A DNA stretch of 64,000 nucleotides from Legionellaceae bacterium (lineage in GTDB: Bacteria > Pseudomonadota > Gammaproteobacteria > Legionellales > Legionellaceae). The notes beneath the pieces are model-generated. The model saw nothing but the letters and a program-made list of their open reading frames with translations, had not been told where the DNA came from and searched no databases. Every line of letters begins with the position of its first letter. The stretch's first letter is position 1. Made by a program: the position numbers and the translations under genes. Of the stretch, positions 7,838 to 16,515 are shown in pieces. The DNA is taken from positions 29,415 through 93,414 of the forward strand of contig JAUYSP010000003.1 of the NCBI GenBank assembly GCA_030696305.1, read 5' to 3'.

Positions 7838-8065
7838 ATGGGTATTCCTATTCGGATCGATGAAACAATTTATTACGAAGCAAAGAAAGTAGCTTCCGCG
7901 GAATTTCGTTCTATTCCAAACCAAATAGAATATTGGGCTAAATTAGGAAAGTGTGCTTTGGATAATCCTGATTTGCCCATTGAATTTATTAAGGATGTGC
8001 TTTTATCTAAGCTTCAGGACAAATCATTGGCTGAGCCTTTTGATTTTGAGGGTAAAAGTGAGTGA
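7838..8065 (+). CDS. ParD-like antitoxin of a type II toxin-antitoxin pair
   Basis: A 75-aa protein resembling the ParD_like antitoxin family: a short N-terminal strand-helix DNA-binding region (PIRIDETIYYEAKKVASAEF) followed by SIPNQIEYWAKLGKCALDNP and a C-terminal tail expected to bind the toxin. In such systems the antitoxin neutralises the toxin and represses its own promoter. Upstream, TATGCTATACTACTACAATTGTAGCG around 7789 contains a CTACAATTGTAG palindrome (7800-7811) near a TATACT -10-like motif, which could be the autoregulatory operator. The stop overlaps the toxin start. Confidence 0.8.
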   Translation: MGIPIRIDETIYYEAKKVASAEFRSIPNQIEYWAKLGKCALDNPDLPIEFIKDVLLSKLQDKSLAEPFDFEGKSE

Positions 8066-8336
8066 TATTCAAATAAAGCAGATGCCGGCTTTTAAAAAAG
8101 CATATAAAAAAATTCCTGATTCACACAAATTAATAGTCGATGAAGTGATCCGTACGATTATTAATAATCCAGACATTGGTGAAGAGAAAAGAGGGGATTT
8201 AGCCGGTGTTTATGTTTATAAGTTTAAAATTAATGACCAACAATTCCTTTTGGCGTATGAGTGGGATTCCGTACAACGACTTTTATTGGCCCTTGGAGTT
8301 CATCAAAGCTTCTATCGCGATCTGAAGAAAGGATAA
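8058..8336 (+). CDS. RelE/ParE-superfamily toxin
   Basis: A 92-aa protein with a RelE/ParE-type pattern: an N-terminal helix pair (FKKAYKKIPDSHKLIVDEVI), a loop GEEKRGDLAGVYVYKFK and strands QFLLAYEW...LLLALGVHQSFYRDL. The frame is open upstream into the antitoxin, but the GTG at 8058 overlaps the antitoxin stop by 8 nt, as is usual for coupled toxin-antitoxin genes, and gives the family length. Members act as mRNA interferases or gyrase poisons, and I cannot tell which from the sequence. The following 274 bp to the next gene hold no gene I can support. Confidence 0.8.
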   Translation: MSDIQIKQMPAFKKAYKKIPDSHKLIVDEVIRTIINNPDIGEEKRGDLAGVYVYKFKINDQQFLLAYEWDSVQRLLLALGVHQSFYRDLKKG

Positions 8337-8610
8337 CATAATTGGTCGTAAAATGAACTCATCATTGTCACAATATCAGACACACTACCTCATTACATGG
8401 TAGCCGGTTCATTTGTCTTACTTGATAAATTACCGCAAGAGTGAAAAAGAAAATATTGGAATACCCTTTAAATTTGTTCGCCCACAAAAAAAAGACAAAT
8501 CGTTTTAATCAAAGCCGATCTAACTTTTATAGACCATTGTGATTATTTTTTACTACATACAACGATTATGATATGATTCCGCAACTTTTGGTTATTTTAC
8601 GGAATATAAA

Positions 8611-10332
8611 ATGCCTCTCGATCCACGTTTGTCAGAAAAAATTAGACGTTTAAATACATTGTTTTCTGAGCAACATAGTAAGTCTTTCTTGTTTTCGTAT
8701 TACACAATCGTTGAGCTTTGGTCCATGCAACAACAGATTACAAAAAAATTGGATACAGCTCAAAGCAATCAAGACTTATTAAATATTTTAACAAAGCCGG
8801 TTCGCTATCAATCTCAAAAACTCACGAACAAGGAGCTGCTTCGCAAGAATCATTTCTCTTGGCCATACTGGATATTAACAACCGTTCTTATTGTTATGAC
8901 TTTTCCTTTATCGATACCAATATTATCATTATGGTCAACAAAAAATCGTGGAACATTACAGTTTTGGAAAGCAACACACGCCCTATTAATTGAGGACATA
9001 TCAACTGATGCACTAATGCCACCCACATCTGTTCCATTAACACTAAATTCGACACATCCCATCACCAAGGAGTCACCCATGGATCGTTATGGCGCTACAT
9101 CATCATCTCAAATGATTGTGAAACGATTAAAGTCAGCCGAGCCAATAGAAAGTAGTGCTCCAAACATCATTTCATCTATAGTCCCAGCAATTAAGATGGA
9201 TTCCTTCTTTTCAAACATGGCTATAACTAATCTTCAACGACAAGTTGGAAACCCAGTCATCACGTCGTATACCATAGAAAATGTATCTAATGATACAAAT
9301 GTTTTTTCTATTAATTTGGAATGCGAATTTGATATAACAAATGGTGAGCCTCATCAAGAAACACTTAAGCTATATAAACAACATATATTACCAGAGACAT
9401 TTCAACCGGTAGAAAATATGATCCCTTTCACGTGCCCACAAGAAAAACGCAACTTTTTCAAAGATGCGGCCGTACAAATCGGCTTGAAGAATTCGTCCGA
9501 TTTTTATAAAACACTACTAAACGCCGCAGAGACCCAGGATATTAACGAAAAAGAAAATCTTTATTTAAAAGCGTATTCACGCGCGAAAACAGATAAGCAG
9601 CGTACACAGGTTTTAGAACACTTAGTGAATGAGTACTATGCATTTTATCAATACCAAGTTCGCAACAAACATATAGACCCTGAAGACAGCAACGCTGAGT
9701 CTCAAGAAAAAATAAATAAATACCTCAGTTATTTACCTAAAAACTATCAACAAACATGTGATAGCGCAATAGCCTTAACTGAAAGCTTTAATGCCATATT
9801 GGAGTTGATTACTTACGACCAGTTCGATTTAGCGTGGGCTAAATATCAGGACTTAGAAAATCAGAAAATGCTGCCTTTAAGCCATTTCCTCCAGCGAACC
9901 TTTCCTAATCTGCAAGCCACCTGGTATCAATTATCAGCCATTTTTGTTATTACACAACACAAACGAAAAAATAGAGAATTCCGTATCTACGAACGTAGTG
10001 AGTTTGAACATCTGGAAATATTTTTTGAGATGACATACCGAATTATTGATGGTTATAACAAACAATCAAGCTCATTCATTGAGCAGCACGTTCTAACACC
10101 ACTACAACAATTCAGAATAAAAAGTAAGCAATCAGTGGACAATATGTCAAAACAGGAACGTGATGAAATATTTTCGAAAGACATGTTTGCAAGAATAAAA
10201 AGATTTAATCTAGATGAAGAATTCACTCACCGTAAAACTAGAAGTCACAACAAAGATAATGAGCCACGAGTTACTGAATTAGATTCTGATGAAGAAAGCG
10301 AGTCACTCCTCAAAACAACTTTTACAGGTTAA
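8611..10332 (+). CDS. Uncharacterised membrane-anchored protein, operon partner of the OTU/AAA+ protein
   Basis: A 573-aa protein I do not recognise. A helical N-terminal region (1-80) is followed by one long hydrophobic segment at about 83-107 (WILTTVLIVMTFPLSIPILS), so it is probably membrane-anchored with no cleaved signal peptide. Residues about 110-290 are Ser/Thr/Pro-rich and polar. From about 290 it is helical with a TPR-like spacing (SDFYKTLLNAAETQDINEKE, LYLKAYSRAKTDKQRTQVLE). The C-terminus is charged and acidic (ELDSDEESESLL). It ends 3 nt before the next gene, so the two are almost certainly cotranscribed. An effector or a membrane platform for the ATPase are both possible. Confidence 0.6.
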   Translation: MPLDPRLSEKIRRLNTLFSEQHSKSFLFSYYTIVELWSMQQQITKKLDTAQSNQDLLNILTKPVRYQSQKLTNKELLRKNHFSWPYWILTTVLIVMTFPLSIPILSLWSTKNRGTLQFWKATHALLIEDISTDALMPPTSVPLTLNSTHPITKESPMDRYGATSSSQMIVKRLKSAEPIESSAPNIISSIVPAIKMDSFFSNMAITNLQRQVGNPVITSYTIENVSNDTNVFSINLECEFDITNGEPHQETLKLYKQHILPETFQPVENMIPFTCPQEKRNFFKDAAVQIGLKNSSDFYKTLLNAAETQDINEKENLYLKAYSRAKTDKQRTQVLEHLVNEYYAFYQYQVRNKHIDPEDSNAESQEKINKYLSYLPKNYQQTCDSAIALTESFNAILELITYDQFDLAWAKYQDLENQKMLPLSHFLQRTFPNLQATWYQLSAIFVITQHKRKNREFRIYERSEFEHLEIFFEMTYRIIDGYNKQSSSFIEQHVLTPLQQFRIKSKQSVDNMSKQERDEIFSKDMFARIKRFNLDEEFTHRKTRSHNKDNEPRVTELDSDEESESLLKTTFTG

Positions 10333-10335
10333 TTT

Positions 10336-13300
10336 ATGTTTCTCAATATGTATCAAATGTTAGAACAACGCGCTGATGATCAGAACGCACTCACCGCATT
10401 CGCTTTGAGCTTGTTGCTGCCTATAATTCATAATAAAGAGCAGAGTGAACTCTTTCGCCCACTATATATTCGTTTATTTGGTCAAAAAGCTATCGGCGAA
10501 AATAGACTGAAAAACTTACGCCAAGAATTAGAAGCATATCCAAGTAACTTATCAATTAAAACATTAACAAGTTTGATTAATCAATATTTACGTCCCAGAA
10601 TGTCCGTTCATCTACAAGATAATTTAGACAAATTCATAGCTTGTTTTCCTTCTCAAGAAGCATACCACTCGCGAGTTAAAACCCTAGCAAACCCAAATCA
10701 ACCATGTGATACCATCGATCTTCAAATTTTATCGTCTGTCAGTAAAATAGCAATCTGTGATTACACGATAGAACAGGTCCAAAATAATTTGCTGTTACCG
10801 GGTGACTTGGTAGAAACACTTGGAGGTGGTAATTGCTTTTTTCATGCACTAGCCTCTGAGCTTCGAAGGAAAGAAATTGATAAAACTGCGACACATGAAA
10901 ATTTAAGAGAAAGAGGGATAAAATATTTAGAAAATAATAGACAATTCTTAAATGAGTATATCGAAGAAGATCAAATTGAAAAATACCTTGGAGATATGCG
11001 TCAAGATGGCACCTGGGCTGAGTCCTCGATTATCCCAGCGCTGGCAGCTATGTTAGATGTTCAACTAAATATTCTAACGATAAGTTTAACCGACGGTTTC
11101 ACAGACGCAACAATTATAAAGTACAATCAAAATGCCAAGCTAGGTATAATAGGTCTCGAATTAAAAAGTGAACATTATTCATCACTAAAATTAGACGATG
11201 AATTATTTCTGTCTATCATTGCCCGGAACCTACCTACGAGCCCCTATCATGCTTTACTGAAACCACGCTCCGTACCCGGATCAAGATTACCTTTTATTCA
11301 AATGAACAGCCCTGAGAAATCATCAAAAGAAGAAAAAAAATCGAAACCTAAGTCATCTAAACCGACACCCTTAATGGAAAAATCACAAACCCAACCTGAG
11401 GGCATTGATCCAATTTTAGTACAAAGCTTAATGCAGCAAACGCTTCGAGAAACATTCACTGCTATTCCAAATGAATTGGGAAATGTTGTTTCTAATGTTC
11501 CTAAAAAAGTGCTTAATAAAACAACAGCCACAACAATCACAATATTACAAACCACTCAAACATCAGAGCTTAAACTGCGTGGTGATGACATTCTCAACGA
11601 GTTGCCAAATATGAATTCGGAAACAAGTAACGTTGAACTTAAAGATTTATCCTCCATTGGTAAGGACACATCATGGTTTTGGTGGTGGATTCCAACCCTA
11701 TTAACCGTCGGTGTAACTGGGGTCAGTAAAGTTTACGCTGATGAATATAAAAAGAATATAATCAATGCCTCAAACCTCATCCAACAAAAAAAATACAAGA
11801 CAGCAGCTGATTTATTAAATATAGAATTTGCCCGGTGGGAAAGCACTAAATCAGTTCAATCCATGCTTTTAACACCTGAACATTACCTAATAGGGCATTT
11901 ATTAAATGCTATTTGTGCTGAACGTCAACAAAATTTAGATAAAGCCGTTCGTGAATACAAACAGGTAATCGCCATCGCACAAAAAAACAATAAAAATTTA
12001 AATGCGTTTATGGTAGAAATGCACCTAATTCATTTATTTCTACATAACGAATCAGACAATTCCCTCAAAAAACTCAATCTATCTACTGAAAAAAATAACT
12101 TGGTCATCGATTTAAATCGTCACTATAGTACAGCAGTTGGAGAACTGTATTGGAAAGTACAGGAACAGATTCTTGAATTATCTAAGAAATATTTAACTCA
12201 GGATGAATTGTCTCCCACCGACATTTCCTTGGCGAATCATTTTCTAAATACTGATGTTTTGTTTATACTAGAACATTTTGCAGATGGTCGCGGTCAATTT
12301 TTTCAAATATTTTGTACTTTTTTTCAAGCAGCGACATTAGTGTTTTTTGTTCAAAAAAATCCGGGATACTTATTAGAGGAAACGAAGAAAAAGTTGTTCA
12401 ATGATCCGGAATATCGAATAAAATCCTTAAATGTTATTCTTGAAGAACTTGCGAACAATAAATTTGCTGCATGCATAAAAAATATAATCGCATTCAAAAA
12501 AAATCACCCACAGCTCACAAAAGATGCCTCAATCTCTTCAGCAATCACGTTTATGGAAACGTTCTTTCTGAATTATTTTGCTTTATCCGCATTACAAGAC
12601 AAATCTAAAGTTGTATATAATCAGATCGCAGCTCAGTTAGATTGTTCACACAAAGCAGATCTTTTAATAAAAAATAAGGAAAACGCTCTTATATTCTTAA
12701 ACAACTTACGCCAAGAATTCTCACTGACTTGTACTACCACAACTGAGTGGATTCATTCACTGGTAACCAGTGATGAGGACTTACAGGATATTTCTGCAAA
12801 AAATGGCGATAATTTATTACATCGTTTATTGAGCCTTCCTGAAACACCAAAAGAAAATGAGAACATTAAAAAAGCAGTACAAAAGTTACAAAGCTTAAAA
12901 TATCAGCGAAACCACCAACATAAAACGCCATTTTATGCATTAAAAAAAAGCGATCCATTGCAACTGAAAAAATTACTGATGACTAAAGATGAATCTTTAT
13001 CACTCAATAAAATAGTTAAGCTCCTGGATAAAATTAAACTCAAAAACAAAAAACCCTTTATACTTCTTTCTGGTTTAGATCTTGAGGGCAACAAAGACGA
13101 AATAGCACAAAATCTACAAAAACTTGCATTTAAAGTTGTCCATTTAAGACCCCATCATGATGTTTTTAAATATCTTAATGATAATAAACCTACAAATAAC
13201 ATTTCGAGCCGATGGCAAATTATTTTTATTCATAATTTAGAGCTTATCGCTTCGAATAACCCCAATAGTGCTAAATTCGTCACAGCATTTTTGGATGAAA

Positions 13301-16300
13301 TTCAAAATTTTGCCAATTCACAGACAATCATTGTAGGGGCCACTGAATATCTTTATCGATGTGCCTTATCCATGATTGATTTTGCAAGTGATCAACATGT
13401 GGATTTTCCGCTACCAACGAGGAGTAGTCGCCTAGAATTATTACAAGATTTATTAAAAGAAAAGCAAATCGCCCAAGCATCGATAGAGCGATTAGCAGAC
13501 ATTACGTTAGGCTACTCATCTTTTAGATTAAAAGCATTCGTGGAATGTATTGAATTAGATAATATCAGCGATGAATCGATTTCAACTCATCTTAAACAAT
13601 CATCTAATAGAATTGAAAAAAAATATGCCTTGGAGTTTTCTGAGGCTCAACTTGCCATGCCTGCATTTTTAGAGCAAACAAATCTGGATTTTTTATACAC
13701 TAAAAATGAGGATTTGAAAGAATTATTACAAGATATTAGAGCTCCACTGTTACCTAGTTCTTTGAAGCATGCATTCCTGTCGGGTGCAACGTCACCAGAA
13801 AGAAAAAATATTGCGAAGACGTTAGCCCAATTATCAGGATATGCGTTAATAATAATTCAATTAGGTAAAATAGAGGACAATATAGCTGTATTTCTTCAAG
13901 CAATAAAATTTGGCAAGGCTATGATTTTCATCGATGATATGGATAAAGTCGCACCCAATATATCTTTTCTAAACTTTTACCAAACGGTTATCGAAGAAAC
14001 CAAAGATGAAAATATTGTCTTTATAGCCGGCGCAGACCATATCACTGAACTTGCATCAAAGGTCTCCCACTATTTTAATCATCACATATCGTGCGAAATA
14101 CCTTTGGTAAATCGTTTAGAAGACGCATTTGCAACATACAGTGCTTCATATCGCTTCCAACTGTATGCTGATGATTCTTTAGCCAATGATATGAAAAGAA
14201 ATGCTTTCCAGTTAAATCAGGAATTTAATGGTTTGCTTATGTCCCAAGTAAATGATCTTATTCAACTCATGCTGCAAAGCATCCATCAAAATAAGCTTAC
14301 GTATTCAGGTAATGTGTGTATTACTTTACAAGATGTCATTTTTTTCATTCAAAAAATGAAACAAAAAAAAGGAACCACACCAAAAAATAAAAGCACAGCA
14401 AAAGAGTATATTACCAAACGTAGCCGTTCCATATATCTAGAAAAACTTACACCAGCTCATGTACCTATTGCTGATGTATTAAAATTACCGGTTTTAGATA
14501 AGGCTCAACAAGAGCAAAAAAATCAAATGATATCTACAGAAATATTAGCACGGCTTAAGAATGATTTTGATTTGGATTATCTATCTATAGAGGCATGGCT
14601 TGAGGCATTATTGCAACAACCGGAATGGAAAGATCTTATTTCCGCCAAAACGGGCGATACCTTATTACATCTCTTAATGAGTATGCCCTACACAGATACT
14701 GAATTAGATGAGCGCGTAGAGGAAGTTGCTGCATTACTCAAAGATAAATGTTACGTGCGTAATCTGAAAGACGAAACGCCCCTGGCTCTTTTAATATCAC
14801 GCGATCCTCATGGATTTAGAACAATACTTACAAATCCCGTGATAAAAACGGGTGACGAGCTTACCCGTGTAGAAGCGTTTCTTCATAAAATCCAGGACAA
14901 TCTAAACACAGAAAGTCATCTTTTATTATTGGATGGACCGCCCGGCACAGGAAAAACTTCAACGGTAATATCTCATATACAAAGCCTAGGCTATACGGTA
15001 CATAAATGGGTACGTGGTGATGAAAATGACAAATTCCATAATGCCTTAATTGTGCGAGCGCAAAATTTCTTTAACAAAGCTGAGGTCATGAGTAAAAGCG
15101 GGAATTTACAAGTTCTATTTATGGATGAAATCGATGGTATTGTACCTAAAGTTGAAGGACCAGCTCAAAATGGTCAGTATAATTCACAAGCAGACGTTAA
15201 TGCATTTCAAGAGCTTATCACCGATTTGCAAGGCAAATCTATTGTATTAATTGGTGCTACTAATTATATCAATCGACTTCCGGAAGCAATAATAAGCCGA
15301 GCTGCCGAAAATCGTATTTCTTTTCCATTACCAAATGAAGAACAACGTAACGCATTGCTAACTCATTTTTTCAAAGAAAAAATAATAAAAACCGAACATA
15401 TTAAAGCATTAGCAAAAGTAGCTATTGGATATTCCCATCGCCAGTTAAAATCATTTGCTGATAGTTTTACTAAAAAACAGATTACAATCGAGATGCTCAA
15501 AGAATCCTTCAACCGGTATGCCAGGACCCTTCGTGATGATTTTAATAAAGAATTTGAAAATACAACACTATTTATGCCCTCGTTTGATCAGTCCGATGAA
15601 CTGGATGGCATGTTTTCTTTTACCCCCGAAACGGAAGAGCTTTTTGAACGCTTAAAACGAAACATCTCATCAGACTATTGTAACCATGCCTTATTATATG
15701 GACCAGCGGGAACCGGTAAAACCAAAACCATTGAAATATTTGCTAAAAAATTAGGTCGGGTTTTAATTGCTATACAAGCGGATGCTGAAACCCGGCAACA
15801 AAAGATAAATGATTTATTTACTAGGGCTAAACAATTTGAAAATGTTATCATTTTTTTTGATGAAATGGACAGAATCGCAGGCCAGGGGGCCTCTCTTACT
15901 TCTTTTTTACAAACTGAAATGGCAGGCATTACCACAAAAACGATCACAATTATTGGTGCAACCAATTATTACTCGCGTTTCACAGATGAAATGTTAAGCC
16001 GTTTTGGAACTAAAATTGAGTTCCAAAAGCCCACAGCAGCACAATTAAATAACTCCATTAAGCATATTTTATTGCACAAGATCGCTGATTACAAAGGCAG
16101 GATATTTTTTGATCAATCCTTAAATAATAGCCTTCAAGAAAATGCCATCCAACTCGCCGAAATAGCTGGGGAATTAGATCTTCGTCAAATTACCACCGCT
16201 CTTAGCTTTTTCATTGAGGATTTGAGTTATGAACCAAATAACGTCAATGGCATCACTTATTTACGCTTACGCGATGTCTGGTTCTCTCTTCTTGTGAAAA

Positions 16301-16443
16301 AAATCCAAGAGCACCTCGTTGCAAAACCGGAGCGTCCCAAGACCTGCAGGCAATATATTACCGAAAATAGAAACTCACTATTTCCGACGATTGTACCTGA
16401 ACATAGTGTGCCAGCGTCTGAGGTCAGGAATACGGTCGGTTAA
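10336..16443 (+). CDS. Giant OTU-like cysteine protease/AAA+ ATPase fusion protein with duplicated AAA+ pairs
   Basis: A 2035-aa multidomain protein. About 155-290 is an OTU-like domain with GGGNCFFHAL (Cys167) and SEHYSSLK (His280); the Asp that normally precedes the catalytic Cys motif (DGNC) is Gly. About 447-465 (WFWWWIPTLLTVGVTGV) is a single membrane segment, followed by a TPR-like region (475-600). Then come two ~620-residue units, each an ankyrin-like linker (SAKNGDNLLH at 820; SAKTGDTLLH at 1436) plus two AAA+ modules. In unit 1 both Walker A motifs are lost (913, 1150 regions), although IFIDDMDK stays at 1197. In unit 2 both are intact: GPPGTGKT 1534-1541 with FMDEID, and GPAGTGKT 1789-1796 with FFDEMD. 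Each unit ends with a YIT motif (1358; 2007). Function unknown; a deubiquitinase-unfoldase acting in a host is an inference. Confidence 0.85.
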   Translation: MFLNMYQMLEQRADDQNALTAFALSLLLPIIHNKEQSELFRPLYIRLFGQKAIGENRLKNLRQELEAYPSNLSIKTLTSLINQYLRPRMSVHLQDNLDKFIACFPSQEAYHSRVKTLANPNQPCDTIDLQILSSVSKIAICDYTIEQVQNNLLLPGDLVETLGGGNCFFHALASELRRKEIDKTATHENLRERGIKYLENNRQFLNEYIEEDQIEKYLGDMRQDGTWAESSIIPALAAMLDVQLNILTISLTDGFTDATIIKYNQNAKLGIIGLELKSEHYSSLKLDDELFLSIIARNLPTSPYHALLKPRSVPGSRLPFIQMNSPEKSSKEEKKSKPKSSKPTPLMEKSQTQPEGIDPILVQSLMQQTLRETFTAIPNELGNVVSNVPKKVLNKTTATTITILQTTQTSELKLRGDDILNELPNMNSETSNVELKDLSSIGKDTSWFWWWIPTLLTVGVTGVSKVYADEYKKNIINASNLIQQKKYKTAADLLNIEFARWESTKSVQSMLLTPEHYLIGHLLNAICAERQQNLDKAVREYKQVIAIAQKNNKNLNAFMVEMHLIHLFLHNESDNSLKKLNLSTEKNNLVIDLNRHYSTAVGELYWKVQEQILELSKKYLTQDELSPTDISLANHFLNTDVLFILEHFADGRGQFFQIFCTFFQAATLVFFVQKNPGYLLEETKKKLFNDPEYRIKSLNVILEELANNKFAACIKNIIAFKKNHPQLTKDASISSAITFMETFFLNYFALSALQDKSKVVYNQIAAQLDCSHKADLLIKNKENALIFLNNLRQEFSLTCTTTTEWIHSLVTSDEDLQDISAKNGDNLLHRLLSLPETPKENENIKKAVQKLQSLKYQRNHQHKTPFYALKKSDPLQLKKLLMTKDESLSLNKIVKLLDKIKLKNKKPFILLSGLDLEGNKDEIAQNLQKLAFKVVHLRPHHDVFKYLNDNKPTNNISSRWQIIFIHNLELIASNNPNSAKFVTAFLDEIQNFANSQTIIVGATEYLYRCALSMIDFASDQHVDFPLPTRSSRLELLQDLLKEKQIAQASIERLADITLGYSSFRLKAFVECIELDNISDESISTHLKQSSNRIEKKYALEFSEAQLAMPAFLEQTNLDFLYTKNEDLKELLQDIRAPLLPSSLKHAFLSGATSPERKNIAKTLAQLSGYALIIIQLGKIEDNIAVFLQAIKFGKAMIFIDDMDKVAPNISFLNFYQTVIEETKDENIVFIAGADHITELASKVSHYFNHHISCEIPLVNRLEDAFATYSASYRFQLYADDSLANDMKRNAFQLNQEFNGLLMSQVNDLIQLMLQSIHQNKLTYSGNVCITLQDVIFFIQKMKQKKGTTPKNKSTAKEYITKRSRSIYLEKLTPAHVPIADVLKLPVLDKAQQEQKNQMISTEILARLKNDFDLDYLSIEAWLEALLQQPEWKDLISAKTGDTLLHLLMSMPYTDTELDERVEEVAALLKDKCYVRNLKDETPLALLISRDPHGFRTILTNPVIKTGDELTRVEAFLHKIQDNLNTESHLLLLDGPPGTGKTSTVISHIQSLGYTVHKWVRGDENDKFHNALIVRAQNFFNKAEVMSKSGNLQVLFMDEIDGIVPKVEGPAQNGQYNSQADVNAFQELITDLQGKSIVLIGATNYINRLPEAIISRAAENRISFPLPNEEQRNALLTHFFKEKIIKTEHIKALAKVAIGYSHRQLKSFADSFTKKQITIEMLKESFNRYARTLRDDFNKEFENTTLFMPSFDQSDELDGMFSFTPETEELFERLKRNISSDYCNHALLYGPAGTGKTKTIEIFAKKLGRVLIAIQADAETRQQKINDLFTRAKQFENVIIFFDEMDRIAGQGASLTSFLQTEMAGITTKTITIIGATNYYSRFTDEMLSRFGTKIEFQKPTAAQLNNSIKHILLHKIADYKGRIFFDQSLNNSLQENAIQLAEIAGELDLRQITTALSFFIEDLSYEPNNVNGITYLRLRDVWFSLLVKKIQEHLVAKPERPKTCRQYITENRNSLFPTIVPEHSVPASEVRNTVG

Positions 16444-16460
16444 TCATTATTTCTAGAACT

Positions 16461-16499
16461 CATCCCAGCACTTGCATGTCACTGCAAACAACTGGGATG
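16461..16499. terminator. Hairpin between convergent genes
   Basis: CATCCCAG at 16461 pairs with CTGGGATG ending at 16499, with an inner TTGCA/TGCAA stem. It lies between the convergent stops of the OTU/AAA+ gene and katE, the expected place for a bidirectional terminator. No strong T-run follows on either strand. Confidence 0.45.
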
Positions 16500-16515
16500 G
16501 CGTATCAACAATGAA

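Noticed and set aside
8337..8610. Possible pseudogene remnant after the toxin gene
   Set aside because: Stop codons occur in all frames and I could not recognise any protein fragment.
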